Shown here piece after piece: positions 1-7,334 of a DNA stretch of 13,484 nucleotides. Source of the DNA: an uncultured Eubacteriales bacterium (GTDB lineage Bacteria; Bacillota; Clostridia; Oscillospirales; Acutalibacteraceae). The notes under the pieces were generated by a model. It searched no databases. It was not told the DNA's origin and was given only the letters and a program-made list of their open reading frames with translations. Each line of letters starts with the position of its first letter. The first letter of the stretch is position 1. Both the position numbers and the translations under genes were made by a program. The stretch is taken from assembly GCA_902462035.1 (NCBI GenBank), contig CABQAC010000024.1, positions 1 to 13,484 of the forward strand. The letters are read 5' to 3'.

Positions 1-585
1 GGCTTTTAAGGCCAGCCGGATCAATTCCTCCACAGGCAAGGAGCTGTCCAGCCTGGCCACCACGCCGGCCACGTCCGCCGGGGCATAGCCCAGCACCGAA
101 AGGGCGTTTATGGCTTCGGCCGCGTTGCCCGCCGCCGAAGGGATCCCCGCCCCGCCGGCGGGGGAACCGTCCATTTGGGCCATGGTGTTGACTTTATCAC
201 GCAGCTCCAGCGCGATGCGCTGGGCCAGCTTGGCGCCCACGCCGGAAGCTCTGGTAAGGGTTTTATAATCGCCCGAAGCCGCGGCCATAGCGACCTGTTC
301 CGGCGCCAGGGCGGAAAGAATGCTCAAGGCCACCTTGGGGCCTACCCCGCTGACGCCGGTCAGCATTTTAAAACAGCTGAGCTCTGACTGAGAGGAAAAG
401 CCGAACAAATCCAGCGCGTCCTCCTTGACGTGCAGATGGGTATACAGGGTGGCCTGCGCCCCGATGGCGGGCAGGGTGCGCTGGGTATTCATGGTGGTAA
501 AGCACTTTAACCCTACGCCGCCGCATTCGATCACGGCGAAAGCGGCTTCCTTGTGGATTAGGGTTCCCTTGACACAGTAAATCAT
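1..585 (-). CDS. ruvA: Holliday junction branch migration protein RuvA (3' end cut by window edge)
   Basis: RuvA binds four-way Holliday junctions as a tetramer and loads the RuvB motor for branch migration in recombinational repair. The reading frame stays open from the ATG at 585 to the left edge, giving 195 residues. The family is usually about 200, so only the last few residues are missing. Visible parts are the N-terminal OB-fold starting MIYCVKGTLI, two helix-hairpin-helix motifs (about 76-86 GVSGVGPKVAL and 113-126 SGVGAKLAQRIAL), a Gly/Ala-rich linker (about 138-155), and the C-terminal RuvB-binding domain (AINALSVLGYAPADV onward). A GGAG lies 9 bases before the ATG. It starts 27 bases after the ruvC stop, so the two are almost certainly co-transcribed; ruvB is expected just beyond the edge. 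Confidence 0.96.
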   Translation of the reverse strand, partial: MIYCVKGTLIHKEAAFAVIECGGVGLKCFTTMNTQRTLPAIGAQATLYTHLHVKEDALDLFGFSSQSELSCFKMLTGVSGVGPKVALSILSALAPEQVAMAAASGDYKTLTRASGVGAKLAQRIALELRDKVNTMAQMDGSPAGGAGIPSAAGNAAEAINALSVLGYAPADVAGVVARLDSSLPVEELIRLALKA

Positions 586-612
586 CGGTTTTTACTCCGT
601 TCCGTTTGTGGA

Positions 613-1137
613 TTATTGCTTTTTCAGCCGCAGGGCAAATTGGTCTACCAGCCGGTTGCGCAGCCGGGTGCCCGCCGCCTGGGCGTGGCAGATGGCGATT
701 GCCAAAGCGTCGGCGGTGTCGTCCGGCTTGGGGACCTGCTTTAAACAGAGCAGCCGCCGGGTCATTTCCATCACCTGGGGCTTTTCCGCCCGGCCATAGC
801 CGGTTACCGCGGTTTTAACCTGCAGCGGCGTATACTCGTACAGCGGCGTGCGGTTCTTTTTGGCGGCCAATAGGATGACGCCCCGGGCCTCCGCAACGCC
901 GATAGCGGTTTTTTGGTTGCTGTTAAAATAAAGTTTTTCCACCGCCATGGCGTCGGGACTCCATTTTGCCAGGATGGCGGCGACGCAATCGTAAATGGTT
1001 TGCAGCCGGTCGGAAAAATCCGTTTCCGCCTCGGTGGTGACGGCGCCGTATTCCAGGGGGACAAAACGGCCCTGCTCGTACCGGATGACGCCAAAGCCCA
1101 CGATGGCGTACCCGGGATCGATGCCGAGAATGATCAT
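613..1137 (-). CDS. ruvC: Crossover junction endodeoxyribonuclease RuvC
   Basis: RuvC is the Holliday junction resolvase: a dimer that nicks two opposing strands of the RuvAB-bound junction. The 174-residue protein has normal family length and the RNase H-like fold signature. The acidic active-site residues are all visible: D7 in ILGIDPG, E67 in AVEKLYF, and D140/D143 in the C-terminal DDTADALAIAIC. The FNSNQKTAIGVAEARG stretch and GYGRAEKPQV are also typical. The start follows a G-rich Shine-Dalgarno (AAGGGGGG) at suitable spacing. It is the first gene of a ruvC-ruvA unit with a good promoter upstream. Nothing is unusual. Confidence 0.97.
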   Translation of the reverse strand: MIILGIDPGYAIVGFGVIRYEQGRFVPLEYGAVTTEAETDFSDRLQTIYDCVAAILAKWSPDAMAVEKLYFNSNQKTAIGVAEARGVILLAAKKNRTPLYEYTPLQVKTAVTGYGRAEKPQVMEMTRRLLCLKQVPKPDDTADALAIAICHAQAAGTRLRNRLVDQFALRLKKQ

Positions 1138-1185
1138 ACGCGCCCCCCTTTTGAACCCTTTTACCGCATGGATATAATTCGTTTC

Positions 1186-1214
1186 ATTATACCACGATTC
1201 CGACCCTGGGGCAA
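1186..1214 (-). promoter_or_regulatory. Promoter of the ruvCA operon
   Basis: On the minus strand TTGCCC (-35, 1214-1209) and TATAAT (-10, 1191-1186) are separated by exactly 17 bases. They lie about 50 bases before the ruvC start. The promoter is divergent from the tRNA-Val promoter in the same intergenic gap. Confidence 0.75.
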
Positions 1215-1290
1215 CAACAGGAACAAGGCGGAGGGGAAATTCAAAAATTATTCACATCCGCAGATTTATCCAATTTTTTAAAAATGGGAC

Positions 1291-1319
1291 TTGCTTTTTA
1301 TTCCGATGTACGGTATAAT
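1291..1319 (+). promoter_or_regulatory. Promoter of tRNA-Val
   Basis: TTGCTT (1291-1296) and a perfect TATAAT (1314-1319) are spaced by 17 bases. The mature tRNA begins 22 bases downstream, as expected for a stable-RNA promoter. Confidence 0.85.
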
Positions 1320-1341
1320 AATCGACGCACCAACGGAATAT

Positions 1342-1417
1342 GGACGTTTAGCTCAGCTGGTAGAGCATTCGCTTGACGTGCGAAGGGTCAGCGGTTCAAG
1401 TCCGTTAACGTCCACCA
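1342..1417 (+). tRNA. tRNA-Val (anticodon GAC)
   Basis: A 76-base cloverleaf with encoded CCA. The acceptor arm GGACGTT pairs with AACGTCC, with discriminator A at 1414. The D arm is GCTC/GAGC. The anticodon stem TTCGC/GCGAA holds the loop TTGACGT with GAC at 1375-1377. The T arm AGCGG/CCGTT carries the loop TTCAAGT. It reads GUC/GUU valine codons. It stands alone, with its own promoter and a hairpin downstream. Confidence 0.97.
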
Positions 1418-1426
1418 AACCCGGAT

Positions 1427-1484
1427 AATCCGAACTATTCATCAATCTTTAACGATTGGCGAAGGGTTCGGATTTATTCTTTAT
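1427..1484 (+). terminator. Putative terminator after tRNA-Val
   Basis: AATCCGAAC (1427-1435) and GTTCGGATT (1466-1474) form a 9-bp stem. It encloses a smaller hairpin (CAATC/GATTG) and is followed by a T-rich stretch. The long loop makes it weaker than the next hairpin at 1569. Confidence 0.5.
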
Positions 1485-1568
1485 CTGGGCTAGTTGCAAA
1501 CAACGAAAGAAAATTATGGTATCATAAATTTTAGTTAATAAACTTCGATAAATTACAAGAAAGAATCC

Positions 1569-1613
1569 ACCAAAAAGCGGGCCGGAGCAAAAGCCCCTGG
1601 CCCGCTTTTTGGT
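1569..1613. terminator. Strong bidirectional terminator
   Basis: A perfect 15-bp inverted repeat (1569-1583 with 1599-1613) has a GC core (GCGGGCC/GGCCCGC) and A5/T5 flanks on both sides. It therefore works in both directions. It ends the leftward sugar-acid operon, about 60 bases past the stop at 1673, and backs up the tRNA-Val terminator from the other side. Confidence 0.88.
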
Positions 1614-1672
1614 TACCCTTTTGCGAGAGAAAATGAGTCTGCGCGATATTTGATTAAAACCGGAATTCCGGA

Positions 1673-3724
1673 TTAATCCTCCATGGCCAGCAGCACGTCC
1701 AGCCGGGCGTTTTCTTGGAAGCGCTTGACGTCCACCAAGCCGCACAACCGGGTGAGGACCTGCGGCTTATACAGCTCGACGGCTTTGTCGGAATACAGCT
1801 TCCAATAATTTTCCGCGCGCTTGAGCAGCGCGGCCGCTTCGCCTTGGCGGGCAGCGCCTTGGCCCATACGGTACAGGCATAGCTGGACCGCCGCCTGGAT
1901 TTTTAGGGAATAATAATAGCCCAGGTACGCGAGGGCCTGCATATCGTCCAAGGTGGCCAGCATTTCCCGTGTTGGTTTTTGGCCGCTTTGCAGCTGGCTG
2001 ACGCCTGACATGGCCTGTTCCGCGTGGTTCCAGATGGACGCCGCCTGCTCCAGCGGCGTAACCTGGTCCAATTTACGGCCTTCCGCCGTTGCGCGGCAAT
2101 AGTCAGACACCGAAGCGTATGCGCCGCCCGGTACGCTTTTGCACGAAACAAACTCGTTGATGTCGGCAAACACCAGCTTGCCGGTTTCTTCCTCGTACAT
2201 GCAGCAGCCTTCGGGGTACCACTGGTAGTCGAAATCGTGGAAATGGGTGCAGTTGCATTCCGGCACAATACGAGAAGCATGCTGCCAAGTTTCGTACAGC
2301 AGCCGCTCTTGCGCGGTACCGAGGTGCGTGCGGAGTTCTGCCTCAAAGTACTCCTTGGGCAGCTCCAGATGATAGGAAAGCTGGCCCCAGATGCCGAACA
2401 TATACCACATTTTTGCGGTAAACAGCGGGTGGGAGGCGTCCCGGTTGTCCATATAATCCCGGCCCCAGGTGTAACCGTCGGCTCCCATGTAAAAGCCCTG
2501 CATGGTCTCGATGGGCATTTGCTTTAAGTAATCGTGGGCAAATTCGGGGTCGCCCCAGCGGAACATATAAAAGTCGTCGTTGCGCACCGTCAGCCAAATT
2601 TTGACGTTGGGCTTCTTTTCCTCCAAAAAACTTTGGATAAACGACGGCTTGGTGGTGGTGTACATATGCGCCTGGGAATATTTAAAGCTGATTTCAAAGG
2701 CGCATGGAAAATCCTCGAAGGTCTTCATAATGCTGTCGTACCGGGTGTTCTGCATGCGCTGAATCAGGCGGAAATCCCGGTCGGGCTGTTCGGCCATTAC
2801 CTCCCGCACCGCGCGGCCGTAGCTGCGGCCGATGAAGGGGATATCGGTGTCGTCCTGGTACATGTTTTCACCCGCGGTTATGCCAATACCGGCAAGCAGG
2901 GGATAGGTGCGCATCAGCGCCTTCATGCCGCAATAGATATAATCCTCGGTGATAGGATTGTCTTGGCTGTGGGTAATGCCGTAGGGGGTATGCTCCACAC
3001 CGTAGGCAAACACGTTCCAGGTAAACAGCATGACCTTCACGCACCGGCTGGCGGCGTATTCCATCACCCACTGCCAAAAGGAAATTTTTTCGTCAATGGT
3101 TATCTTTTTGACCGTGATCAGGCCGTTTTCCACATCCGGCGCGTACATGTTCTGGCCCTGTAATTTGTGCTTGACCGGCCTTGTCCTGCGCTTGACGTCG
3201 TCCAGCGAGGCCAAGGGGTATTCCGGGATTTTGACAAGCGACGGAAACGGCGACAAGGTCCACAGGGACAACAGATTGTACTTGTTCAGCGCCATCCGGT
3301 CCAAAAATTCCATCCAAAAGTTTTTGTCCCACATGTTTTCAATGTTTAAAATGGCGGAGTCAGATGCGTCGGAATAGCTGGGCGTCCTGGAATCCAGGGG
3401 GATGTTGAACTTTAACCCACGGTTCTTCAGGTATGGCGTGACCGATGCGGAGGAAAGCCCCTCGATACCGTTATCATGGACGATCTTTTTGCTTAAATCT
3501 AAAATGCCGTACATCACGCCGGCTTCTCCGCCGCCATGGATGGCGATCTGCTGCCCGTCCACGGTCATGCGGTAGCCCTGCTCCGCCACCGAAGGGTCGA
3601 TGACTAGTTCCAATTGCAGCGTGAGCGATTGCTGGGCGGACCGTTCTAATTCCTCCAGCGCAAATTGAATGGGCTTGGATATCCGGCAGCTTTTTTGCTG
3701 ATCGATGAGAATACGCACAAGCAT
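1673..3724 (-). CDS. Large glycoside hydrolase-like protein (GH20/GH67-like architecture)
   Basis: A predicted cytoplasmic protein of about 683 residues with no signal peptide. The first ~80 residues resemble the small alpha/beta domain that precedes the catalytic barrel in GH20/GH67/GH115-type enzymes (YRMTVDGQQIAIHGGGEAG). A motif like those that open such barrels follows (NRGLKFNIPLDSRTPSY, then MALNKYNLLSLW). Aromatic- and acid-rich segments expected of a sugar-binding barrel come next (GITAGENM near 282-288, FEISFKYSQAHM near 343-354, FYMGADGYTWGRDYMDN near 411-427). I cannot assign catalytic residues. The frame runs open to 4096, but that part overlaps the dehydrogenase gene, so I start at the ATG at 3724. 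A GTG at 3718 has better spacing from the AAGGAG and may be the true start. It is last in the operon, 32 bases after the dehydrogenase. An alpha-glucuronidase-like activity on a uronic-acid oligosaccharide is the best guess; substrate unknown. Confidence 0.7.
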   Translation of the reverse strand: MLVRILIDQQKSCRISKPIQFALEELERSAQQSLTLQLELVIDPSVAEQGYRMTVDGQQIAIHGGGEAGVMYGILDLSKKIVHDNGIEGLSSASVTPYLKNRGLKFNIPLDSRTPSYSDASDSAILNIENMWDKNFWMEFLDRMALNKYNLLSLWTLSPFPSLVKIPEYPLASLDDVKRRTRPVKHKLQGQNMYAPDVENGLITVKKITIDEKISFWQWVMEYAASRCVKVMLFTWNVFAYGVEHTPYGITHSQDNPITEDYIYCGMKALMRTYPLLAGIGITAGENMYQDDTDIPFIGRSYGRAVREVMAEQPDRDFRLIQRMQNTRYDSIMKTFEDFPCAFEISFKYSQAHMYTTTKPSFIQSFLEEKKPNVKIWLTVRNDDFYMFRWGDPEFAHDYLKQMPIETMQGFYMGADGYTWGRDYMDNRDASHPLFTAKMWYMFGIWGQLSYHLELPKEYFEAELRTHLGTAQERLLYETWQHASRIVPECNCTHFHDFDYQWYPEGCCMYEEETGKLVFADINEFVSCKSVPGGAYASVSDYCRATAEGRKLDQVTPLEQAASIWNHAEQAMSGVSQLQSGQKPTREMLATLDDMQALAYLGYYYSLKIQAAVQLCLYRMGQGAARQGEAAALLKRAENYWKLYSDKAVELYKPQVLTRLCGLVDVKRFQENARLDVLLAMED

Positions 3725-3756
3725 GCTCCTTCCCCTTAATTCCGCGCGATATGGCG

Positions 3757-4713
3757 CTACGGATTGACCACATTCACCGGCTTGCCGGCCAAAAACGCCT
3801 CCACGTTGGATACGGCGATGTCCATCAGCCGCTGCCTGCTTTCTTTGGGCGCCCACGCGATATGCGGCGTAATGATGCTGTTGTAGCAGCCCAGCAGCGG
3901 ATTGTCCGGCTGAATGGGTTCGGTAGAAACCACGTCGCAGCCCGCGGCGAATACTTTTTTGGACTGCAGCGCCTGCGCAAGATCCGATTCGTTGATCAGC
4001 GGACCGCGGCTGGTGTTCAGAATGATCACGCCGTCCTTCATTTTGGCGATGCTGTTTTTGTTGATGATCTCCTTGGTCTCGGGGAACAGCGGGCAATGCA
4101 GCGAAATGACATCGGATTTTTCGAGCAATTCATCCAGCTTCACGTACCGGCCGATGGTTCTTCCGCTTTCGCTCTCGTGGGCGTCGAATGCCAGAACCTC
4201 CATGCCAAAGGCTTTTGCCAGGGCGCCTACCGATTGGCCGATCCGCCCAAAACCGATAATACCCATGGTTTTGCCGGCCAGCTCCATCAGCGGATAGTTC
4301 CAGAAGCACCAATCCTGGTTGCCCGTCCAATCTCCGTTTTTTACTGCCATGGAATGGGAGCCTACATGGTGGCAGATTTCCAGCAGCAGCGCAAAGGTCA
4401 TTTGGGCTACCGCGGTAGTGCCGTAGGTGGGAATGTTGCAAACCGGAATGCCTTTTTCTTTGGCGGCGTCTACATCGACCACATTATAGCCGGTGGCCAG
4501 CACGCCAATGTAGCGCACGGCGGGGCAGGCGTCAAGGGTTTGTTTGCCGATGGGTGTTTTGTTGGTGATTACGATTTCCGCGTCGCCGATACGGGAAACA
4601 ATTTCCTGCGCGGGGGTACGGTCGTAAACCGTTAGGCTGCCCAGTTTTTCAAGTCCTCCCCAGCTTAAATCGCCGGGGTTTTCGGTATAACCGTCCAGTA
4701 CAACGATTTTCAT
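3757..4713 (-). CDS. D-2-hydroxyacid dehydrogenase (glycerate dehydrogenase / hydroxypyruvate reductase type)
   Basis: An NAD(P)-dependent enzyme that interconverts a 2-keto acid and a D-2-hydroxy acid; 318 residues, usual family length. The Rossmann loop GFGRIG is at 154-159, and D177 ends the second strand (AFDAH), which favours NAD over NADP. The catalytic trio is visible: R236 in NTSRGPLI, E265 in CDVVSTEP, and H284 in ITPHIAWAP. The general look (GYNVVDVDAAKEKGIPVCNIPTYGT) is of the glycerate dehydrogenase/HprA group. The start at 4713 is chosen over the in-frame ATG at 4749 because AGGAGG sits just before it and the longer form would run into the previous gene. Its ribosome binding site overlaps the end of the isomerase gene, 14 bases away, suggesting coupled translation. 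In context it probably reduces hydroxypyruvate, or oxidises a related hydroxyacid, to link with the glycerate kinase. Confidence 0.9.
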   Translation of the reverse strand: MKIVVLDGYTENPGDLSWGGLEKLGSLTVYDRTPAQEIVSRIGDAEIVITNKTPIGKQTLDACPAVRYIGVLATGYNVVDVDAAKEKGIPVCNIPTYGTTAVAQMTFALLLEICHHVGSHSMAVKNGDWTGNQDWCFWNYPLMELAGKTMGIIGFGRIGQSVGALAKAFGMEVLAFDAHESESGRTIGRYVKLDELLEKSDVISLHCPLFPETKEIINKNSIAKMKDGVIILNTSRGPLINESDLAQALQSKKVFAAGCDVVSTEPIQPDNPLLGCYNSIITPHIAWAPKESRQRLMDIAVSNVEAFLAGKPVNVVNP

Positions 4714-4727
4714 CGGCTGATTCCTCC

Positions 4728-5630
4728 TCAATCTTCTAACATCGCCCACGCGCGGTTGATGACCCGCTTGGTACCGGCTAAAATCAGGTCGCCGTCCTCG
4801 CCCTGCCAGGGTTTCACCTCAAAGGAAAGCACATAGGGATCTTTGACGTTGAAGAAGCCTTCTTCCTTCAGCACCTGGAAAAAGTCGAGCAGTTCGGGCG
4901 TGTCGTTGGCGCTTTCGGGGAAACCAAAGCGGGGGTGCTGGTCGCCGTACGCCGCGCAGCCCGGCTTAACGACCGCGTTGCCGATATGAAAATGGGTGAT
5001 ATACGGGCGCAGGGTACGAATGACGAAACGGGAGGATTCGTAGGTGGTGGGGAAATGCGACAGATCCACCATCAGGCCGAAATTGCTGCACATGCTGCGA
5101 ATGTCCGCCGCGAATTTGGCCGCGTAAGGGGCGGGGCCGATTAGGGCGGCTTTGTCCATATCGTAGTCAAAAACTTCCAGGTTTACGTTCATGCCCTTTT
5201 GGGCCGCGTATTCGCAGACCGCCCTGGTGGTTTTCAGCAGCTGGCTGTACGCCGCTTCTTGGGTTTCCGGCTGCCATTTCCCAGCCAGAAAGGCCACGCC
5301 CTTAGCGCCCATGTATTCGGCCTCGTCAACGGCTTCCAGCAAGGTCTTTTCAGCCTGCCGCCGCTTTTCTTCGTCCAGGTCGTTGGGATTCAGGCCAGGG
5401 CCAAGCAGCCGGGGCTGCGCGCCGTAGCATACCTTCATGTGAGCCTGCTCCAGCATGGATTTGACCTTTGCCCGGGTTTTGTCATCCTGGATCTGGGTGA
5501 TCTCCACAGCATCGAAAAACGGGTCGCAGGCAATGGTTTTGATTGAATCCACAAGGTTGTAGTCTGCCGGCGGATGGCTCATCCACTGGATGGTGCCGAT
5601 TTGAAAATACCGATGAATGGAATCCTTCAT
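4728..5630 (-). CDS. Sugar isomerase/epimerase-like TIM-barrel protein (xylose isomerase-like, AP endonuclease 2 superfamily)
   Basis: A 300-residue soluble protein of the xylose isomerase-like TIM-barrel family, which includes hydroxypyruvate isomerase, tagatose/psicose 3-epimerases and inosose-processing enzymes. Candidate metal ligands fall where this family puts them: E152 in NVNLEVFD, D189 and H192 in MVDLSHFP, H215 in THFHIGN, and E271 in SFEVKPW. This four-carboxylate/histidine pattern supports metal-dependent keto-aldose isomerisation or epimerisation over DNA repair. AAGGGG precedes the ATG. A 122-base gap separates it from the glycerate kinase upstream, and I see no terminator or convincing promoter in that gap, so one transcript is likely. 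The exact substrate cannot be read from sequence. Hydroxypyruvate/tartronate semialdehyde or a keto-uronate are reasonable candidates given the neighbours. Confidence 0.85.
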   Translation of the reverse strand: MKDSIHRYFQIGTIQWMSHPPADYNLVDSIKTIACDPFFDAVEITQIQDDKTRAKVKSMLEQAHMKVCYGAQPRLLGPGLNPNDLDEEKRRQAEKTLLEAVDEAEYMGAKGVAFLAGKWQPETQEAAYSQLLKTTRAVCEYAAQKGMNVNLEVFDYDMDKAALIGPAPYAAKFAADIRSMCSNFGLMVDLSHFPTTYESSRFVIRTLRPYITHFHIGNAVVKPGCAAYGDQHPRFGFPESANDTPELLDFFQVLKEEGFFNVKDPYVLSFEVKPWQGEDGDLILAGTKRVINRAWAMLED

Positions 5631-5752
5631 TTTGATACCCCTTTCTTTGTTGCGTAGAATAGGTGTTTTGACCGGCTAGGCTTTGCTTTTTTGGAAATGA
5701 GAACTGCCATGCCGGAAAGCGAAAAGCGTTCATTTAATAGGATTGAACCTTA

Positions 5753-7012
5753 TTATGGCTGCTTACACAAAAGCACCGTCACGTCGTTGACGTTGGTTCC
5801 GGTGGCGCCTATTTTAATTAGGCTTTGGACCGCCTCCAAAGCATGATAAGAATCGTTGTTTTTCAGCGAAGCCCCGCCGCTGATTCCCTGCTTCTTTAAG
5901 GCGGCGGCGGTGGTGCCGTCCACCAAGCCTCCCGCGGCGTCGGTGGGGCCGTCGGTCCCATCCGAACCAAAGGAGAACAGCACGGTATTCGGCAGCCCGG
6001 CCATGCCCAGCGCGGCGCTCAGGGCGATTTCCTGGTTCCTGCCTCCCTTGCCGCCGCCGCGTACCCGGACAATGGTTTCCCCGCCCGCGATGACCGCGCA
6101 AGGCGGCCGGAAAGCGGCATCCCCGCTTTGGACCGCTCTGGCGATGGACGCCATGAACCGCCCCGCTTCTTTTGCCTCGCAATCCAGGGAGGTGGAAAGA
6201 ATAAACGGCTGGTACCCCAGCGCTTCGGCCTGCCGCGCCGCAGCCCGGCAAAGCTCGCTGACACTGCCCGCCACATGCGTCTCCACGTTGTCAACCATTG
6301 CCGGCGTTTCCCTGCCTAAAGCATCCAAAACCCGGGGAGCAAAGTGCAGATCGTATTTGCCGAGAATTTGAAACGCGTCCTGGCAGGTGGAGGTATCCGC
6401 GCAGGCGGGCCCGGATGCAATCATGTCTATCCGGTCGCCCGCCACGTCGGATAGGACGATGGCCAGCACCTTCGCCGGGCTGCAATATTGGGCAAATTTT
6501 CCGCCTTTGACCGCCGAAAGGCGCTTCCGGACGGTGTTGATTTCGGTAATATCGGCTCCGCAGCGCAATAATAAATCGGTGACGGTTTGAATGTCGGAAA
6601 GCGAAATGCCTTCCGCCGGCATTTCGAACAGGGAGGAGCCGCCCCCAGACAACAAAAACAGAACCTCGTCCTGCGGGCCCAAGCCTTGCACCATGCCGGC
6701 GATCTTCTGGGTGCCGCGGACGGAATTTTGGTCCGGGATGGGATGCCCCGCTTCGATTATCTCGAATCCGGGCAGTTCCCCTTTGCTATGGCCGTACTTT
6801 GTCAGGACAATTCCCTTGGCAATGGTGCGGCCCAGCATTTCCTGGGCGGTTTTGGCCATTTCCCAAGCGGCCTTGCCCACGGCCGCCACATGGACTTTGC
6901 GGGAAAAGGAACGCCCCTGCAAAACAGAGCGGACCGCCCGGTCCGGCAATACGGCGCGGACGGAACTTTTGATGATCTGATACGCATCTTCCCAAAGGGG
7001 CTGGTTTTCCAT
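5753..7012 (-). CDS. Glycerate 2-kinase (GckA/MOFRL family)
   Basis: Phosphorylates D-glycerate with ATP to 2-phosphoglycerate, passing sugar-acid carbon into lower glycolysis. About 419 residues, typical for the family. The N-terminal DUF4147 domain shows VAAVGKAAWEMAK, whose lysine is the conserved active-site one, and the glycine loop LFLLSGGGSSLF. The ERINTVRKRLS-like element appears as EINTVRKRLSAVKGGK. The C-terminal MOFRL domain shows GGETIVRVRGGGKGGRNQE and SFGSDGTDGPTDAAGG, and ends in GTNVNDVTVLL. I prefer the ATG at 7012 over the in-frame TTG at 7027, but the ribosome binding site for either is weak, so the start is uncertain by five codons. It is the first gene of the operon. It pairs functionally with the downstream dehydrogenase, which could supply glycerate. 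Confidence 0.93.
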   Translation of the reverse strand: MENQPLWEDAYQIIKSSVRAVLPDRAVRSVLQGRSFSRKVHVAAVGKAAWEMAKTAQEMLGRTIAKGIVLTKYGHSKGELPGFEIIEAGHPIPDQNSVRGTQKIAGMVQGLGPQDEVLFLLSGGGSSLFEMPAEGISLSDIQTVTDLLLRCGADITEINTVRKRLSAVKGGKFAQYCSPAKVLAIVLSDVAGDRIDMIASGPACADTSTCQDAFQILGKYDLHFAPRVLDALGRETPAMVDNVETHVAGSVSELCRAAARQAEALGYQPFILSTSLDCEAKEAGRFMASIARAVQSGDAAFRPPCAVIAGGETIVRVRGGGKGGRNQEIALSAALGMAGLPNTVLFSFGSDGTDGPTDAAGGLVDGTTAAALKKQGISGGASLKNNDSYHALEAVQSLIKIGATGTNVNDVTVLLCKQP

Positions 7013-7068
7013 TCGGCCACATCCCAACTTGGTCTGGTTTTATAAGGATCGCTTCCTGCAATAATTAC

Positions 7069-7097
7069 ATTGTATCTGGTTTGGAATGTGATGAAAA
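7069..7097 (-). promoter_or_regulatory. Possible promoter of the sugar-acid operon
   Basis: TTTTCA (7097-7092) and TACAAT (7074-7069) are 17 bases apart on the minus strand, about 55 bases before the kinase start. The near-palindrome TGTAATTATTGCA just downstream of the -10 could be an operator for a local repressor. No regulator gene lies nearby. The -35 is only a moderate match. Confidence 0.45.
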
Positions 7098-7117
7098 GGG
7101 ATGTGCTGACAAGAAAA

Positions 7118-7156
7118 GCGCGGAGAATTTGTGCCGCAAACACAAATTCTCCGCGC
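7118..7156 (-). terminator. Intrinsic terminator downstream of the small membrane protein gene
   Basis: A perfect 16-bp inverted repeat (7118-7133 with 7141-7156) has a 7-base loop. On the minus strand it is followed by TTTTCTT. It separates the upstream small-gene unit from the glycerate kinase promoter. Confidence 0.88.
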
Positions 7157-7302
7157 GCAAAGCCCATGCTATGGGCCGCCCCCTCCGCTCGGGGCAACCG
7201 CCCCGCTGTTTATCCGTGCCGCGTGGGAGATGAAAAATCCAAACCGCTTTATTTGTTTAAGCCCTTCCTGTTCCTAGCTGGAAGCGCTTGGGCAAAACAT
7301 AA
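7157..7302. other. Intergenic stretch between two hairpins, no gene recognised
   Basis: About 150 bases, GC-rich toward 7157. They contain small inverted repeats (CCCAT/ATGGG near 7165-7180, and CCCC/GGGG around 7185-7210) and no credible coding frame. It may be only a 3' untranslated region between the weak hairpin at 7303 and the strong one at 7118. A structured small RNA was considered, but no known RNA family could be matched by eye. Confidence 0.4.
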
Positions 7303-7330
7303 CCCGGAAAGAACTCGAGTTCCGTCCGGG
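7303..7330 (-). terminator. Hairpin just after the stop codon of the membrane protein gene
   Basis: CCCGGA (7303-7308) pairs with TCCGGG (7325-7330) around an inner palindrome GAACTCGAGTTC (7311-7322). On the minus strand it begins 4 bases after the stop codon. It is followed by TTATGTTTTG, a modest T-tract. It is a likely first terminator, with the stronger one at 7118 as backup. Confidence 0.5.
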
Positions 7331-7334
7331 GCGT

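Noticed and set aside
1243..1279. Two DnaA-box-like sequences (TTATTCACA and TTATCCAAT) between ruvC and tRNA-Val
   Set aside because: There are only two imperfect copies, with no cluster, no AT-rich unwinding region of note and no dnaA or dnaN nearby; chance matches in a divergent promoter region.
3725..4096. Upstream extension of the hydrolase frame to an 807-residue protein
   Set aside because: It overlaps the well-supported dehydrogenase gene on the same strand in another frame. Its residues are low-complexity and unlike a hydrolase, and a ribosome binding site lies at the shorter start.
3751..4635. Long plus-strand frame (294 codons) opposite the dehydrogenase
   Set aside because: It is the antisense shadow of a conserved gene with catalytic motifs, common in GC-rich DNA. 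The same applies to plus-strand frames at 2534-3163, 6587-7045 and 11457-12086.
7157..7302. Possible 6S or SRP-type small RNA
   Set aside because: The arms I tried to pair do not form a closing stem, and the conserved core motifs of these RNAs are absent.
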